Origin: an uncultured Prevotellaceae bacterium
GTDB taxonomy: Bacteria > Bacteroidota > Bacteroidia > Bacteroidales > UBA932
Assembly (NCBI GenBank): GCA_947166905.1
Contig: CAMVFZ010000001.1
Location: 248,001 to 312,000, forward strand
Direction: 5' to 3'
DNA: 64,000 bases
The first letter of the stretch is position 1. The number at the start of each line of letters is the position of its first letter. The translations under genes were made by a program, and so were the position numbers. The notes beneath the pieces are model-generated. The model was not told the origin of the DNA, did no database searches, and saw nothing but the letters and a program-made list of their open reading frames with translations. Positions 11,001-19,989 of the stretch are shown in pieces.

Positions 11001-11346
11001 CGAGGAGTTCTGCATCCTCTTCGAGAACGATAGTGATATTGTCAGAAGCAGAGACGTCTTTGGTTTTGTAACCTACGCAGGATACTTCCAAAGTAACACC
11101 CTTGGCAACTTTGATGGTGAATTTACCATCGAGGTCTGTCATAACACCGTTGCGAGTGCCCTTTTCCATGACACTTACTCCGGGTATGGCCTGTCCAGCG
11201 GCGTCAACAACAACACCAGAAATCTGCTGCTGTGCCTGCTCTGCCTGAGAAGTAGACGGATAACCGCCTGTAGCCATAGCTGCGTTAGCTCCGACTGCGA
11301 ATGTCACAGCCAAAGCTACGCTTGCAAGGAAATTAATTTTAACCAT
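8092..11346 (-). CDS. SusC/RagA-family TonB-dependent transporter
   Basis: The 1084-residue protein begins with a signal peptide (ending near GANAAMA). It then has a carboxypeptidase-regulatory-like domain (ISGVVVDAAGQAIPGVSVME) at about residues 42-110, a plug at about 115-270 (LRGGTS, PLFVVDGVIYD), and a large beta-barrel ending in FTFGVNLTF. It forms the outer-membrane channel energised by TonB for the SusD-like partner downstream. A strong promoter is found about 75 bases upstream. Its codons favour the bias expected of a highly expressed gene. It is transcribed away from a second, only distantly similar SusC gene. Confidence 0.95.
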   Translation of the reverse strand: MVKINFLASVALAVTFAVGANAAMATGGYPSTSQAEQAQQQISGVVVDAAGQAIPGVSVMEKGTRNGVMTDLDGKFTIKVAKGVTLEVSCVGYKTKDVSASDNITIVLEEDAELLEGTVVTALGIKRERKSLGYAVEDIGSTELMRNKTANAINSLSGKIAGVNVTQSSGAAGSGAAIILRGGTSGSETRDNQPLFVVDGVIYDNSSQVVGNTAFDGSGSAYTTSSNRVMDINPEDIENMSILKGPAAAALYGSKAANGVVLITTKRGKDGVVEVNVNTKYITSWARKLPAVQHQYKRGYIETVNDTAGNLVSATQNDKSYNSWGEEYNGPWYDNVGNFFKKAGTWDTNVSVSGGTKNGNFFLSGSHFNQDGIVPQTGYDKTTFRFNGEQKFLDIFTVSVNTAYSKANTDRTLTSGGLYGSNGTGALAAVYMWAPSDNMKHYLNEDGSRYKLAGVADDLDPWEERNNPYWIINKDSYTDHTERFTGSINLRADITPWWFINYRAGIDTYSQSNDTRVAANGVVKQVWQKGMLSNNQLKYTYMSHNLMSNFSGKIGDFNANLMVGMQTDDTKTDRNYKMAWNFEVPDFFSYSNSASTNRNFSHSASKKRLVGVFGEVRVDWKNTIFLSATGRNDWTSTLPIANRSYFYPSVSGAIVFTQFLQDRGIIGKDVLTFGKIRASWAKVGKDTGAYETNTALWPVGQYLLGKTGIGATWERGNPYLKPEMSKSSEIGLELHFFQSRLNFDIAYYTNDSYNQILSPRGPQSTGYIFCSINAGNVYNKGIELSISGTPIETKDLVWETGINVAGNRGTMTGLPAGMEIMYVTDVQYGGARAATISGGKFMAITGTKWTRFQAKDDKGNNIADPRNGKLVLDANGFPKTDGVYSYEIGNREAKFNGGWNNTITYKNLTFNMLWEFRVGGDVFNGTKYAMTTAGTSQFSADVRNRPLTIAGVDANGDAVENTWEPNQVYKFAGKMTPGREIIKNYYTGAYNYEVKNWITKVNSLRLRTLAVTYDIPKSLLSKLGVVKRASITASASNLLLFTNYDGDPEVAASGAGSGGSSSVGFDYLGTPATSSFTFGVNLTF

Positions 11347-11421
11347 ATACGATAAGTATTTAAGTGAATTAAAATGTCACACTTATTGGTTATTTTAGGC
11401 CTACACGGGCCAAAAACGTCC

Positions 11422-11454
11422 CAAAGATAAGGATTAGAATTTGATTTTTGCAAA
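11422..11454 (-). promoter_or_regulatory. Bacteroidetes-type promoter for leftward susC
   Basis: Read on the minus strand this has TTTG (11454-11451), a 21-base spacer, and TATCTTTG (11429-11422), matching the Bacteroidetes sigma consensus TTTG-N19-21-TAnnTTTG. The leader to the ATG at 11346 would be about 70 bases. Confidence 0.8.
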
Positions 11455-11690
11455 TAAATTTAACGTTTTAACGTATTTGAAAATGCATTAATATTCACAA
11501 TGAATAGTCTTTATACACTACAACTTCAATCGTTTTGCAAAGGGCCGCCGTCGGACCTCAAAATAAAAACCTTCGCGGACAAGTAGCGTAAGTCGCTGAT
11601 AAATAATAAAAAAGGTAGGAAATCTGAAAAAATATTCAATCCTACGTAAAAAAAACGTTAAATATTTTACGATTTATAAGATTAAAACGT

Positions 11691-11698
11691 TATTTTTG
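11691..11698 (+). promoter_or_regulatory. -7 element for rightward susC
   Basis: TATTTTTG fits TAnnTTTG. No clear TTTG lies at the -33 position (TTTTAC is there instead). The 9-base AAAACGTTA motif overlaps its first two bases, suggesting control at this promoter. Confidence 0.6.
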
Positions 11699-11764
11699 TA
11701 TGAATTTTTACCCGAGAGGGAAAACTATTCAATGACCAACATTCAACCACTAATAAATAAATCT

Positions 11765-14700
11765 ATGAATGAAGTTCATGTAATGAAAGGTACTCGCCTT
11801 GGCAAGTATCTGGCATGCGCCTTTGCAGCTACCGCACTCCTGTGCGTTCCTGCATTCGGTGCTTCCGGCGCTAAGTCGGATTCAGAAGTTCAGGCACAGC
11901 AGCAGCGCAAGACCGCTACCGGTATTGTCGTAGACAAGAACGGTGAGGGTATCGTTGGCGCAGGTGTCGTAGTCAAAGGAACCAATAACGGTACTGTTAC
12001 CGGCGTTGATGGTTCTTTCTCACTTCCTAACGTAGCCGCTGGTTCCGTTCTCGAGATTTCTTCCATTGGTTACAAAACCAAAGAAGTAGTTTGGAACGGC
12101 CAGGCTGTTAATGTTGTTCTCGAAGACAGCAGCGAATTCCTTGATGAATCTGTAGTCGTTGGTTACGGCGCACAGAAAAAGGAGTCCCTTACAGCTGCAG
12201 TTTCTTCAGTTGATGTAGGCAAGGCCCTCGGTAGCCGTCCTATCCCTGATGTAGGACGTGGTCTGCAGGGTGCTGCTCCCGGTTTGAACGTACGTATCGG
12301 TTCCAACGAGGTTGGTTCAGATCCTATCTTCAGAATCCGTGGTCAGGTTGGTTCACTCAATGGTTCCAACGCACCTCTCATCCTCTTGGACAACGTAGAG
12401 ATTCCCTCCATCAACCTTATCAACCCTGACGATATTGAGTCAGTTTCCGTACTTAAAGACGCAGCTTCTGCATCTATCTACGGTGCAAAGGGTGCCTTCG
12501 GTGTAATCCTTATCAACACCAAGAAGGGTGCAAAGGAAGCAGAAACCGTACACGTAACATATTCCGGCAACATATCTTTCCAGAACATGGCAAAGAACTA
12601 TAAAGTCGGTGACGTAGAGGCTCTCCACTATACAGTAGAGGCTGCCGAACGTGTTGGTACCTACACTCCAACTGGTGCATTCTGGCTCATTGACCGTGCC
12701 GGTTACAATGCAGCAGTTGCATGGAAAGAGAAGTATGGCAGCACTCTCAGCAAGGACGCTCCTATGGTTTATGGCCGTGACTGGTATGTTGGCAGCACAG
12801 GCGCAAAGATCGGTGTCCGTACTTACGATCCTTATCATTACCTCGTTCGCAAGAACGCTCCTACCCAGACTCACAATATTTCCGTAGCCGGAAACAAGGG
12901 TAATACCAATTATAATATTTCCCTCGCTTATCTGGACCAGAGCGGTATGCTTAAACCCACCGATTATGATGGTTACAAGCGTTACAATGCAAACATGAGG
13001 GTTAATACCCAGATCAACAAGTGGCTAAATGTTCATGCCGGCTTGATGTTCACAAAGGCTACCAAGTCATGGGCATTCGCTACCAACTCTACCACCGCCG
13101 ACGTTTGGTACTATGTATTCCGTTGGGGTCCTACCTATCCGCTCGTTCCCGTTGATGAGTACGGCAATAACGTTCGTACTGCTGCTTATGAGATTGCAAC
13201 TTCTCACAAGGCTACCATCGACAATATCTACAACAGCGTAAACGTAGGTACCACCATTACTCCTTTGAAGGATTGGAACATCAAGATTGATTACACCTAT
13301 GCACGTAACACCAGCGAGGAAAAGAACCCTGGTATTACTTATTGGGCTGGCAACACATGGGATGCACCTGTTAACGCACTTAAGGACGGCAACACTTTCA
13401 CTGTAGCCAATGAGTGGAACAGCATTAACGGTCTCGGCGCCGAAATAACCGCCAAGCAGCTTAATGTTTCAAGCTACACTTCTTCTTACGATTCTATTTA
13501 TCAGGACAGCTACTCTTCTCAGAGGCAGACCTGGAACATCACTTCCGATTACACTCTTAACCTGAATGAGGATCACAACTTCCACTTCCTTGCAGGTTTC
13601 AACGCAGTAGGATATGACTACAGCGGTGTATGGGGCAAGCGTATGGGACTCCTTGACAAAGACAACCCTCAGTTCGCCCTTGCAGTAGGTACCCAGACTT
13701 CAGGCGGTAGCCACAGCTGGAACTCAACCGCCGGTTTCTTCGGCCGTGTTAACTACAACTACAAAGAGAAGTATCTGATTGAGGCTAACCTCCGTTATGA
13801 TGGTTCTTCCAAGTTCCCTACCAGCCTTAAGTGGAGATGGTTCCCTTCAGTATCCGCCGGTTGGCGTGTTTCTCAGGAGCCTTGGATGCAGGGCGCAAAG
13901 GATTACATTTCCGGTCTTAAACTCCGCGCATCTTGGGGTTCAATCGGTGACCAGACCGTTCCCAGCTCACTTTACATCCCTACAATGGGTGCAATCGATG
14001 ACTACTGGATGCACGGCAGCTCACGCGACTACTCATTTGCTACCCCTGGTCTTGTTGCTGCTGACATCACATGGCAGGATATCGAGACTCTTGACTTCGG
14101 TACAGATTTCACACTCTTCAATCAGGTTAACGTAACCTTCGACTGGTTCAGCAGAACAACCAAGAACATGATCATCCCTATGGGTGGTGTTGGTTACAAC
14201 CTTGGAGCAACCGCTCCTTCAGGCAACTACGGTGCACTCCGCACTAATGGTTGGGAGCTCTCTATCAACTGGGGTCACAGCTTCGACAACGGTCTTCACC
14301 TCAACGCTACAGCTACTATAGCAGATGCAAAGACCAAGATTACCGAATATGACGAGAGCGCAAAGGGTATCAACGGCTGGTACAAGGGTAAGACCTACGG
14401 CGAAATCTGGGGATACCGCGTAGACCGTCTGTTCCAGAATGATGACTTCGCACGTGACGTAAACGGCAAGCTTATCCAGGCTACTGATAAGTTCGGTAAG
14501 ATTTACAAATTCGCCGAGGGTAAAGATTATGCTACCCAGGGACGTATTGCAAGCGGTAACCTCATCTCCGGTCCTGGTGACGTTAAGTTCAAGGATCTTG
14601 ATGGTGATGGTATCATCAATTATGGTAACAACCTGACCGACGACCACGGCGACCTTACTGTTATCGGTAACACCACTCCTCGTTATGAGTACAGCCTCCG

Positions 14701-15238
14701 TCTGGATGCAGATTATAAGGGATTTGATTTCTCTGTTCTCCTCCAGGGTATCGGCAAACGCAACATGTGGGGTTCATCTTCTATGACTCTGCCTGGCTTC
14801 AACACTGGTGATGGTTCAATGGCTAACACCTTTGTAAAGGACTTCTGGTATGAGACCTATGATGACAATGGAAACGTTATCGACGCCAACTACGATGCCT
14901 ACTATCCTAGAGCTGCAAACTGCTCTAACAGCAGCGTATTCAACATGGTTACCAACGACAAGTACCTGCTTAACATGGCATACTTGAGAGTTAAGAACAT
15001 CACCGTTGGTTACACTCTGCCTACAAACCTGGTTCGCAAAGCCAATATTGAGCGCGCACGCGTTTACATTTCACTTGAGAACTTCTTCACCTTCGATCAC
15101 CTCCGTGGTCTTCCTATTGACCCTGAAGAGATTGCCGGATATTCTTACCTCAACACCAGCAACTACAACAGTAGCCGTGCCGGTATCGGATCCCCTGCAT
15201 TCAAGACTGCTTCTGTAGGTATCCAGGTTACATTCTAA
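11765..15238 (+). CDS. SusC/RagA-family TonB-dependent transporter
   Basis: I choose the ATG at 11765 because it follows an A-rich stretch and leaves a leader of about 60 bases from the -7 element; ATG 11783 (MKGTRLGKYL) is the alternative. An upstream TTG start would lie inside the promoter. The protein has a signal peptide, a carboxypeptidase-regulatory-like domain (ATGIVVDKNGEGIVGAGVVV), a plug with LILLDNVEIPSINLINPDDI and SVLKDAASASIYGAKGAFG, and a barrel ending in ASVGIQVTF. It forms the outer-membrane channel for the SusD protein encoded 21 bases downstream. Frequent GGT, GTT and CGT codons suggest strong expression. Confidence 0.94.
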   Translation: MNEVHVMKGTRLGKYLACAFAATALLCVPAFGASGAKSDSEVQAQQQRKTATGIVVDKNGEGIVGAGVVVKGTNNGTVTGVDGSFSLPNVAAGSVLEISSIGYKTKEVVWNGQAVNVVLEDSSEFLDESVVVGYGAQKKESLTAAVSSVDVGKALGSRPIPDVGRGLQGAAPGLNVRIGSNEVGSDPIFRIRGQVGSLNGSNAPLILLDNVEIPSINLINPDDIESVSVLKDAASASIYGAKGAFGVILINTKKGAKEAETVHVTYSGNISFQNMAKNYKVGDVEALHYTVEAAERVGTYTPTGAFWLIDRAGYNAAVAWKEKYGSTLSKDAPMVYGRDWYVGSTGAKIGVRTYDPYHYLVRKNAPTQTHNISVAGNKGNTNYNISLAYLDQSGMLKPTDYDGYKRYNANMRVNTQINKWLNVHAGLMFTKATKSWAFATNSTTADVWYYVFRWGPTYPLVPVDEYGNNVRTAAYEIATSHKATIDNIYNSVNVGTTITPLKDWNIKIDYTYARNTSEEKNPGITYWAGNTWDAPVNALKDGNTFTVANEWNSINGLGAEITAKQLNVSSYTSSYDSIYQDSYSSQRQTWNITSDYTLNLNEDHNFHFLAGFNAVGYDYSGVWGKRMGLLDKDNPQFALAVGTQTSGGSHSWNSTAGFFGRVNYNYKEKYLIEANLRYDGSSKFPTSLKWRWFPSVSAGWRVSQEPWMQGAKDYISGLKLRASWGSIGDQTVPSSLYIPTMGAIDDYWMHGSSRDYSFATPGLVAADITWQDIETLDFGTDFTLFNQVNVTFDWFSRTTKNMIIPMGGVGYNLGATAPSGNYGALRTNGWELSINWGHSFDNGLHLNATATIADAKTKITEYDESAKGINGWYKGKTYGEIWGYRVDRLFQNDDFARDVNGKLIQATDKFGKIYKFAEGKDYATQGRIASGNLISGPGDVKFKDLDGDGIINYGNNLTDDHGDLTVIGNTTPRYEYSLRLDADYKGFDFSVLLQGIGKRNMWGSSSMTLPGFNTGDGSMANTFVKDFWYETYDDNGNVIDANYDAYYPRAANCSNSSVFNMVTNDKYLLNMAYLRVKNITVGYTLPTNLVRKANIERARVYISLENFFTFDHLRGLPIDPEEIAGYSYLNTSNYNSSRAGIGSPAFKTASVGIQVTF

Positions 15239-15259
15239 TTCTAATTTGAGAATAAGATT

Positions 15260-17305
15260 ATGAAAAAGTTATTTAACATATTCGCTATCGGTATTCTGGC
15301 GCTCTCTGCAATGTCTTGCAACGATTACCTTGACAGAGAGTCAAAGACTACTATGAACGATAACAACTACTGGACATCAGAGAACAATCTTCGTCTCTTT
15401 GTTCAGGGAGTATATGGATCTTATTTCAACGGCTATTCAGACAACTGGGGCGCAGTTTATGCTCCTGGTGTTTACACTGGTGAAATGAGTGACGATCGTA
15501 CAACAACAGGAACTCAGCCTAATATTCTGATCTCCGTTCCTGCAGACAACTGGTACCGCGCAGAACTTCCTTACCGTGGTTATTGGCTCCAGCGCCGCGG
15601 TTCTGGTCCTTGGAACCTCGCATACGTACGTAAATGGAACCTTTTGCTTGAGCGTCTTGAGACGATGAAAGAAAAGGGCATCCTTAATGACGAGGCCTAT
15701 GGCCATTGGGTTGGCGTTGCACGCTTCTTCCGTGGTTGGGAATACAGCCGTTTCGTAGAGTCCTTCGGTGACGTTCCTTACTATGATCATACTATAACCG
15801 CAGAGGACATTGATGCGCAGTTCATCCCCCGCAGCCCTCGTTCAGAAGTTATGACCAAAGTAATGGAAGACTTCGACTATGCTATTGAGCACGTTCGTGC
15901 AAACGACGGCACTGATTACGTTAACAAATATGTAGTTGGTACTATCGCTTCCCGCTGCCTCCTCTTCGAAGGTACCTGGTACATTTATCACAAGAATGAC
16001 CCGGCTCTGCAGACAAGCTCCAACACCCAGGCTCTCGCCAAGACTTTCCTCGAGAAAGCACGTGACTATGCAGGTGTAGTTATCTCTTCAGGCGCATTCA
16101 AGTTTGATACTGATTTCCGCACCTTGTTCGGTACCCTTTACAGCCGTCCTTCCAGCAAGGAAATCATCCTTTACCGTGCATACAACAAGAGTGTACAGAG
16201 CGCTAGCCAGCACTGCATCGCATCTTACTCAAACGGCGCTGAAAGCCAGGCCGCAAGTGGTAACCTCAGCACTCTTAAGGCATGGCTCTGCAATGACGGT
16301 CAGCCTTACGCAACCACTACAGTTGCAAACGGCGACAGCTGGAGACTTCAGGATATGGTTGTTACCCGCGACCCTCGTTTCGAAGCTACCTTCTGGGATG
16401 AGCCTAAGAATTCCGGCACCGGCCTGTACTGCGAGAAGTTCATCGACCGTATCGGTCCCACCTATGCATACAATGGCCAGTCTCGTCCTACCTGCTACGG
16501 TTCAGATACCAATGAAAATGGTTATCCTTGCGTTCGTTATGCAGAGACCGTTCTCAACTGGATTGAAGCTAAGGCTGAGCTTGCCGACAAATTTGGTGGC
16601 GCCGCTATTACCCAGGCAGACCTTGATGCTTCCATCAACGCCCTCCGCGACCGTCCTCTTGACGCTACCGCAACCGCTAAGGGTGTAAAGAAGACCGCAC
16701 ACCTTACTCTTGGCAATTATCCTAACGACCCTGAGCGCACAAGCGCAGCACAGATGAGTACTCTTGGTTACAAGACTGTTGGTGCAGTTTCTCCTCTTCT
16801 TTGGGAAATCCGCAGGGAGCGTCGTATGGAGTTCTTCCTTGAGCAGTACAGAATTCTTGACATCCGCCGTTGGGGCCAGCTTGAGCTCATGCTCGGCGCA
16901 AACAACCCGGACCTCCTGATTGGTGGTTACGTAGAGCTTGACCTCTCTGCTACCCTTACTGCAAGCCAGGCAGCAGAGCTCGGCCGTGATGCACAGACAA
17001 CCAACCTCAAGAAGACCCTTAACAACCAGGGATACAACCTTCTTACCAAGGGTAACATCGGTAAAGTTAAGGTTATGCCTATTGAGGGTACAAACGCAGA
17101 TGGTTCTCTGAAACTTGGTCCTGTTGTTACATTTGATGGCAACAACTGGGCATCAATGCGTGGATTCCTTGTTCCTAACAATGTCTCTGACCGTGATGCA
17201 GCAAACGTTCTCTTAAGGAACTACCTTGAGCCTGTTTGCGGCCAGGTTATTGACCAGTACAAAGAGAAGGGTAAAGAGATTACCCAGAACGCTGGTTGGG
17301 AATAA
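15260..17305 (+). CDS. RagB/SusD-family nutrient-binding lipoprotein
   Basis: The 681-residue lipoprotein has its lipobox at AMSC (Cys 20) followed by NDYLDRE, a classic SusD opening. The segment ARFFRGWEYSRFVESFGDVPYY is the conserved TPR-like helix pair of SusD proteins. It would sit on the cell surface as the ligand-binding lid of the SusC transporter just upstream. A terminator follows, so this is a two-gene operon. There is no enzyme, ECF sigma factor or hybrid two-component system beside it, so the ligand is unknown. Confidence 0.94.
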   Translation: MKKLFNIFAIGILALSAMSCNDYLDRESKTTMNDNNYWTSENNLRLFVQGVYGSYFNGYSDNWGAVYAPGVYTGEMSDDRTTTGTQPNILISVPADNWYRAELPYRGYWLQRRGSGPWNLAYVRKWNLLLERLETMKEKGILNDEAYGHWVGVARFFRGWEYSRFVESFGDVPYYDHTITAEDIDAQFIPRSPRSEVMTKVMEDFDYAIEHVRANDGTDYVNKYVVGTIASRCLLFEGTWYIYHKNDPALQTSSNTQALAKTFLEKARDYAGVVISSGAFKFDTDFRTLFGTLYSRPSSKEIILYRAYNKSVQSASQHCIASYSNGAESQAASGNLSTLKAWLCNDGQPYATTTVANGDSWRLQDMVVTRDPRFEATFWDEPKNSGTGLYCEKFIDRIGPTYAYNGQSRPTCYGSDTNENGYPCVRYAETVLNWIEAKAELADKFGGAAITQADLDASINALRDRPLDATATAKGVKKTAHLTLGNYPNDPERTSAAQMSTLGYKTVGAVSPLLWEIRRERRMEFFLEQYRILDIRRWGQLELMLGANNPDLLIGGYVELDLSATLTASQAAELGRDAQTTNLKKTLNNQGYNLLTKGNIGKVKVMPIEGTNADGSLKLGPVVTFDGNNWASMRGFLVPNNVSDRDAANVLLRNYLEPVCGQVIDQYKEKGKEITQNAGWE

Positions 17306-17317
17306 TCAACTATAATT

Positions 17318-17350
17318 AAAAAGAGGGGGCGATATGTCCCCTCTTTTTTT
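17318..17350 (+). terminator. Rho-independent terminator after susC/susD pair
   Basis: The stem AAAGAGGGG/CCCCTCTTT encloses a short loop (GCGATATGT) and is followed by an uninterrupted T-run. Confidence 0.9.
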
Positions 17351-17353
17351 TAT

Positions 17354-17361
17354 TATATTTG
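17354..17361 (+). promoter_or_regulatory. -7 element immediately before the 17366 gene
   Basis: TATATTTG matches TAnnTTTG and ends only 4 bases before the ATG at 17366, so transcripts from it would have almost no leader. No good -33 TTTG is visible, since the terminator T-run occupies that place. Confidence 0.5.
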
Positions 17362-17365
17362 CATC

Positions 17366-18037
17366 ATGAAAACTATTACTTCTGTTATCGCCCTTGTCGC
17401 CACAGCCTTTTTATTTACAGCTCAGGCTCAGACAAGCCAAATGAAATTCGAGAAGACTGTTCCAGACAGCCTCCTTTACATGATGCCTGCTTTTGACAAC
17501 GGCAGAGTAACCTACTCCGACGGAGACTTTTCCACCGGACGCTTTAACATTTGCACCCTGGACCAGACCCTGAGGTATCTGGACGGCAACGGAAATGTTA
17601 TGGTTTTAGCCGATGCCGCCTCTATCAGCAGGGTTAATATCGGAGGAGTTCTATTTTATCATTACAACGATATGTATATCAAGTCTGTTGACACGGCAGG
17701 TGAAATAATTCTGGGTGTAAACAGAAAAATGATAATCAATGACTCCAAGCGTGGAGCGTATGGCAGTGAATCACAAACCACTAACATAACCCAAGTAAAC
17801 CGTGTAGACGATACTGCTAACGGAATAGTTTACAGTTTTGCCGGTGATGTGAAGTATAAAATGCAGGAAAGGCCTTTCGTTGTCCTAAAGAATAAGGTAT
17901 ACGAAGCATCCAAGAGCTCTCTTTCTAAATGTTTCCCGGAAAAGAAGGACTTCATCAAGAGCTACCTGAAAGAGAACAAAGTACATTGGAACAATGTGCA
18001 GGAAGTACAGGCTCTGTTTGACTTACTGAAACAGTAA
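17366..18037 (+). CDS. Uncharacterised secreted protein
   Basis: The 223-residue product has a signal peptide with likely cleavage after FTAQAQ. The mature part is beta-rich in appearance. It ends with a helical, Lys-rich segment (CFPEKKDFIKSYLKENKVHW) seen in many small Bacteroidota periplasmic proteins and loosely echoed in the partial gene at the left edge. It sits alone between a terminator and a convergent lipoprotein gene only 4 bases away. No enzymatic motif is visible and I assign no function. Confidence 0.75.
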   Translation: MKTITSVIALVATAFLFTAQAQTSQMKFEKTVPDSLLYMMPAFDNGRVTYSDGDFSTGRFNICTLDQTLRYLDGNGNVMVLADAASISRVNIGGVLFYHYNDMYIKSVDTAGEIILGVNRKMIINDSKRGAYGSESQTTNITQVNRVDDTANGIVYSFAGDVKYKMQERPFVVLKNKVYEASKSSLSKCFPEKKDFIKSYLKENKVHWNNVQEVQALFDLLKQ

Positions 18038-18041
18038 AAAC

Positions 18042-18578
18042 TTAGCGCAGCTTATTCAGAAGAGTGGATAAGTATTTCTCTACTTCATCTCCCTGAAACA
18101 TAAATTTATACCCGGTATAATCAGGATATGTGAAAAGGACAGTGCCCTCGCTGTCTTTTTCTTCTTTAATAGGAAGCGCTACATCCATTGGAGCATAAAA
18201 GAAAGTTACGCCCTTGATTCTATTGGCTTTTCCCGGAAGCCAGCCATAAGGTATGGCGTAAATATATTTACCGTTGATGCGGTCCTGAAAATCAAGATCT
18301 ACATCCATCACATCACGCTGACCGTCTTTAGCCTTCTCATACAGAAAAGACACATAGCAGGAACCAAGCATCTGAGTACTCCTAAGTACAAGTTCATGTT
18401 CATCAAACAGGACCTCTATTTCATAGTCAACAGCCTTGGATTCCGGGATTTTTGCTATAGGTAATACAACCCCGTTTTCTTTCTTAATAAAATAGCCGTC
18501 AAATACTTTAGTCTTATGAGAGCCGCAACTCACGGCACATATACAAATGGTCAGAAGTATGATTATGTGTCTTTTCAT
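18042..18578 (-). CDS. Uncharacterised lipoprotein
   Basis: The 178-residue protein has a lipoprotein signal (ICAVSC, Cys 18) and therefore should be membrane-anchored in the periplasm or at the surface. The remainder looks like a mixed beta/alpha domain with no recognised motif. It is convergent with the secreted protein at 17366 (4-base gap, no terminator between them). Upstream on the minus strand a TAGTTTTTG sequence near 18600-18608 is one base too long for the usual -7 element, so the promoter is uncertain. Confidence 0.7.
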   Translation of the reverse strand: MKRHIIILLTICICAVSCGSHKTKVFDGYFIKKENGVVLPIAKIPESKAVDYEIEVLFDEHELVLRSTQMLGSCYVSFLYEKAKDGQRDVMDVDLDFQDRINGKYIYAIPYGWLPGKANRIKGVTFFYAPMDVALPIKEEKDSEGTVLFTYPDYTGYKFMFQGDEVEKYLSTLLNKLR

Positions 18579-18668
18579 ATCTTAATAATGTGGCGTAAAG
18601 GTACAAAAACTATTACAGTGTTTGACGATTTTTAATTTAATTCTTTATTCTCGAGAAAGGGCAAAATC

Positions 18669-19946
18669 TCAATTCTGTAAAGCCCACTCGTAGGCAGGGA
18701 TAATATGAATTGTCTTTCCGTTTTGGGTAATAGTTTCGCTTTGGAAATCAGTTATTATGTACAGGTTGTTACAATTAGTCGCTTTTGCGCCGGCGAGTAG
18801 GCTGTTGATTTCCCGTGTGCGAGTCTTCTCAGTAGACATGTCATAACAGACTTGGTATAGCTCAAGCGCCTTGTTCCCTTTGCAGACAACAAAGTCCGTC
18901 TCAAGACCATTTTTGTTTTTATAATAGTAGATATCATGCTCTTTGGGACCATTGCGTCGCAACAGTTCAATATAAACAAGTGTCTCTAAACGCCAGCCCA
19001 AATTTTCTCCCGCAAAAGCATCGGTGCGGGCGTCCATCATTGCCACATCTACAGCATAGACTTTCTCTTCATATACACGTTGTATGCTCTTTGGCGAGTA
19101 TTTCTTAAGCCCTACCAAAAGGTAGGCTTCTTTAAGATAATCAATGTATTTTCCTACTGTATGACTGGACTTGATGCCAAATTCGGATGCAAGATCATTC
19201 TCTATAATAATGTGAGGAACCACGTTCAAAAGATGATAAGCCAAACTCTCGAAGGCATGAGGATATCGGATATTATAGCGCTGTTCTATATCTCTCTTAA
19301 GGATGTTGTCTATCAAATTGGAGATATAGGCGGTTTTATGTTTTATACGAATCAACTCCGGGAATCCTCCCTGTTTGAGATACTCGTCAAATGCTGCACG
19401 TCTGAAGGCAACACTTTTTGTGGTTGGAGAATCAATGGATATATCCGTAGCTAAACAATAATCTCGGAAAGAGAAGGGATAGAGTTCAATATCATCGTGA
19501 CGTCCGGTCAAGTGGGTAGCAAGCTCTCCGCTAAGAAGCTTTGCATTAGATCCAGTGATGATTATGTGCATACGGCTTCTGAGCAGTCTATTCACGAATA
19601 AATGCCATCCTTTGACATTTTGAACCTCATCAAGGAACAGATACTCGAATTCGCCGTAGATTTTATAGAGAACTTCAAGAACATTATTCAAATCGGCAGC
19701 ATCCATTTCTATGAAACGTTCGTCATCAAAGTTGACATAGGCGAAATGAATACCTCTGTTCTTTAGCATGCTGTAGCACAAAGTAGACTTGCCGCTCCTT
19801 CGAACACCAATAATTACTTGTGCCATAGTACTTTCAAGATCGATTCTCTCTTCTTCAGGGCGGGAGACCAAAGACACTTTATCCAGGTTCTTGAGTTCCT
19901 CGAATTGCTCTGAGAGCACCTGCTCAATGATTCTTTTGTCCACCAT
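18669..19946 (-). CDS. AAA_14/DUF4143-family ATPase
   Basis: The 425-residue protein has a Walker A motif GVRRSGKST at residues 47-55, a Walker B LFLDE at 103-107, and the ITGSNAKLLSGE sensor segment at about 129-141, typical of the AAA_14 family. Its C-terminal half (about 210-410) matches the DUF4143 nuclease-like domain with LETLVYIELLRR and GLETDFVV, the latter resembling the E...D..V pattern of PD-(D/E)XK folds. These proteins are common and often patchily distributed in Bacteroidota; their role is unproven. Its promoter region carries unusual repeats. Confidence 0.9.
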   Translation of the reverse strand: MVDKRIIEQVLSEQFEELKNLDKVSLVSRPEEERIDLESTMAQVIIGVRRSGKSTLCYSMLKNRGIHFAYVNFDDERFIEMDAADLNNVLEVLYKIYGEFEYLFLDEVQNVKGWHLFVNRLLRSRMHIIITGSNAKLLSGELATHLTGRHDDIELYPFSFRDYCLATDISIDSPTTKSVAFRRAAFDEYLKQGGFPELIRIKHKTAYISNLIDNILKRDIEQRYNIRYPHAFESLAYHLLNVVPHIIIENDLASEFGIKSSHTVGKYIDYLKEAYLLVGLKKYSPKSIQRVYEEKVYAVDVAMMDARTDAFAGENLGWRLETLVYIELLRRNGPKEHDIYYYKNKNGLETDFVVCKGNKALELYQVCYDMSTEKTRTREINSLLAGAKATNCNNLYIITDFQSETITQNGKTIHIIPAYEWALQN

Positions 19947-19966
19947 AACGTCTCAATTTAACAGGA

Positions 19967-19974
19967 CAAAGGTA
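19967..19974 (-). promoter_or_regulatory. -7 element for the AAA_14 ATPase gene
   Basis: The minus strand reads TACCTTTG, a match to TAnnTTTG, 20 bases from the ATG at 19946. The expected -33 position falls in the start of the 33-base tandem repeat. Confidence 0.5.
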
Positions 19975-19989
19975 GAATTTCCCTACGTA

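Larger units (their letters stand above)
11347..11764. other. Divergent control region between two susC genes
   Basis: This 418-base gap has no credible coding sequence. It is AT-rich and holds one promoter for each susC-type gene. Three exact copies of the 9-base word AAAACGTTA occur: inverted at 11461-11469, direct at 11652-11660 and direct at 11684-11692. The first lies just upstream of the leftward -33 element and the third abuts the rightward -7 element, so they are candidate binding sites of a shared regulator. Confidence 0.6.
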
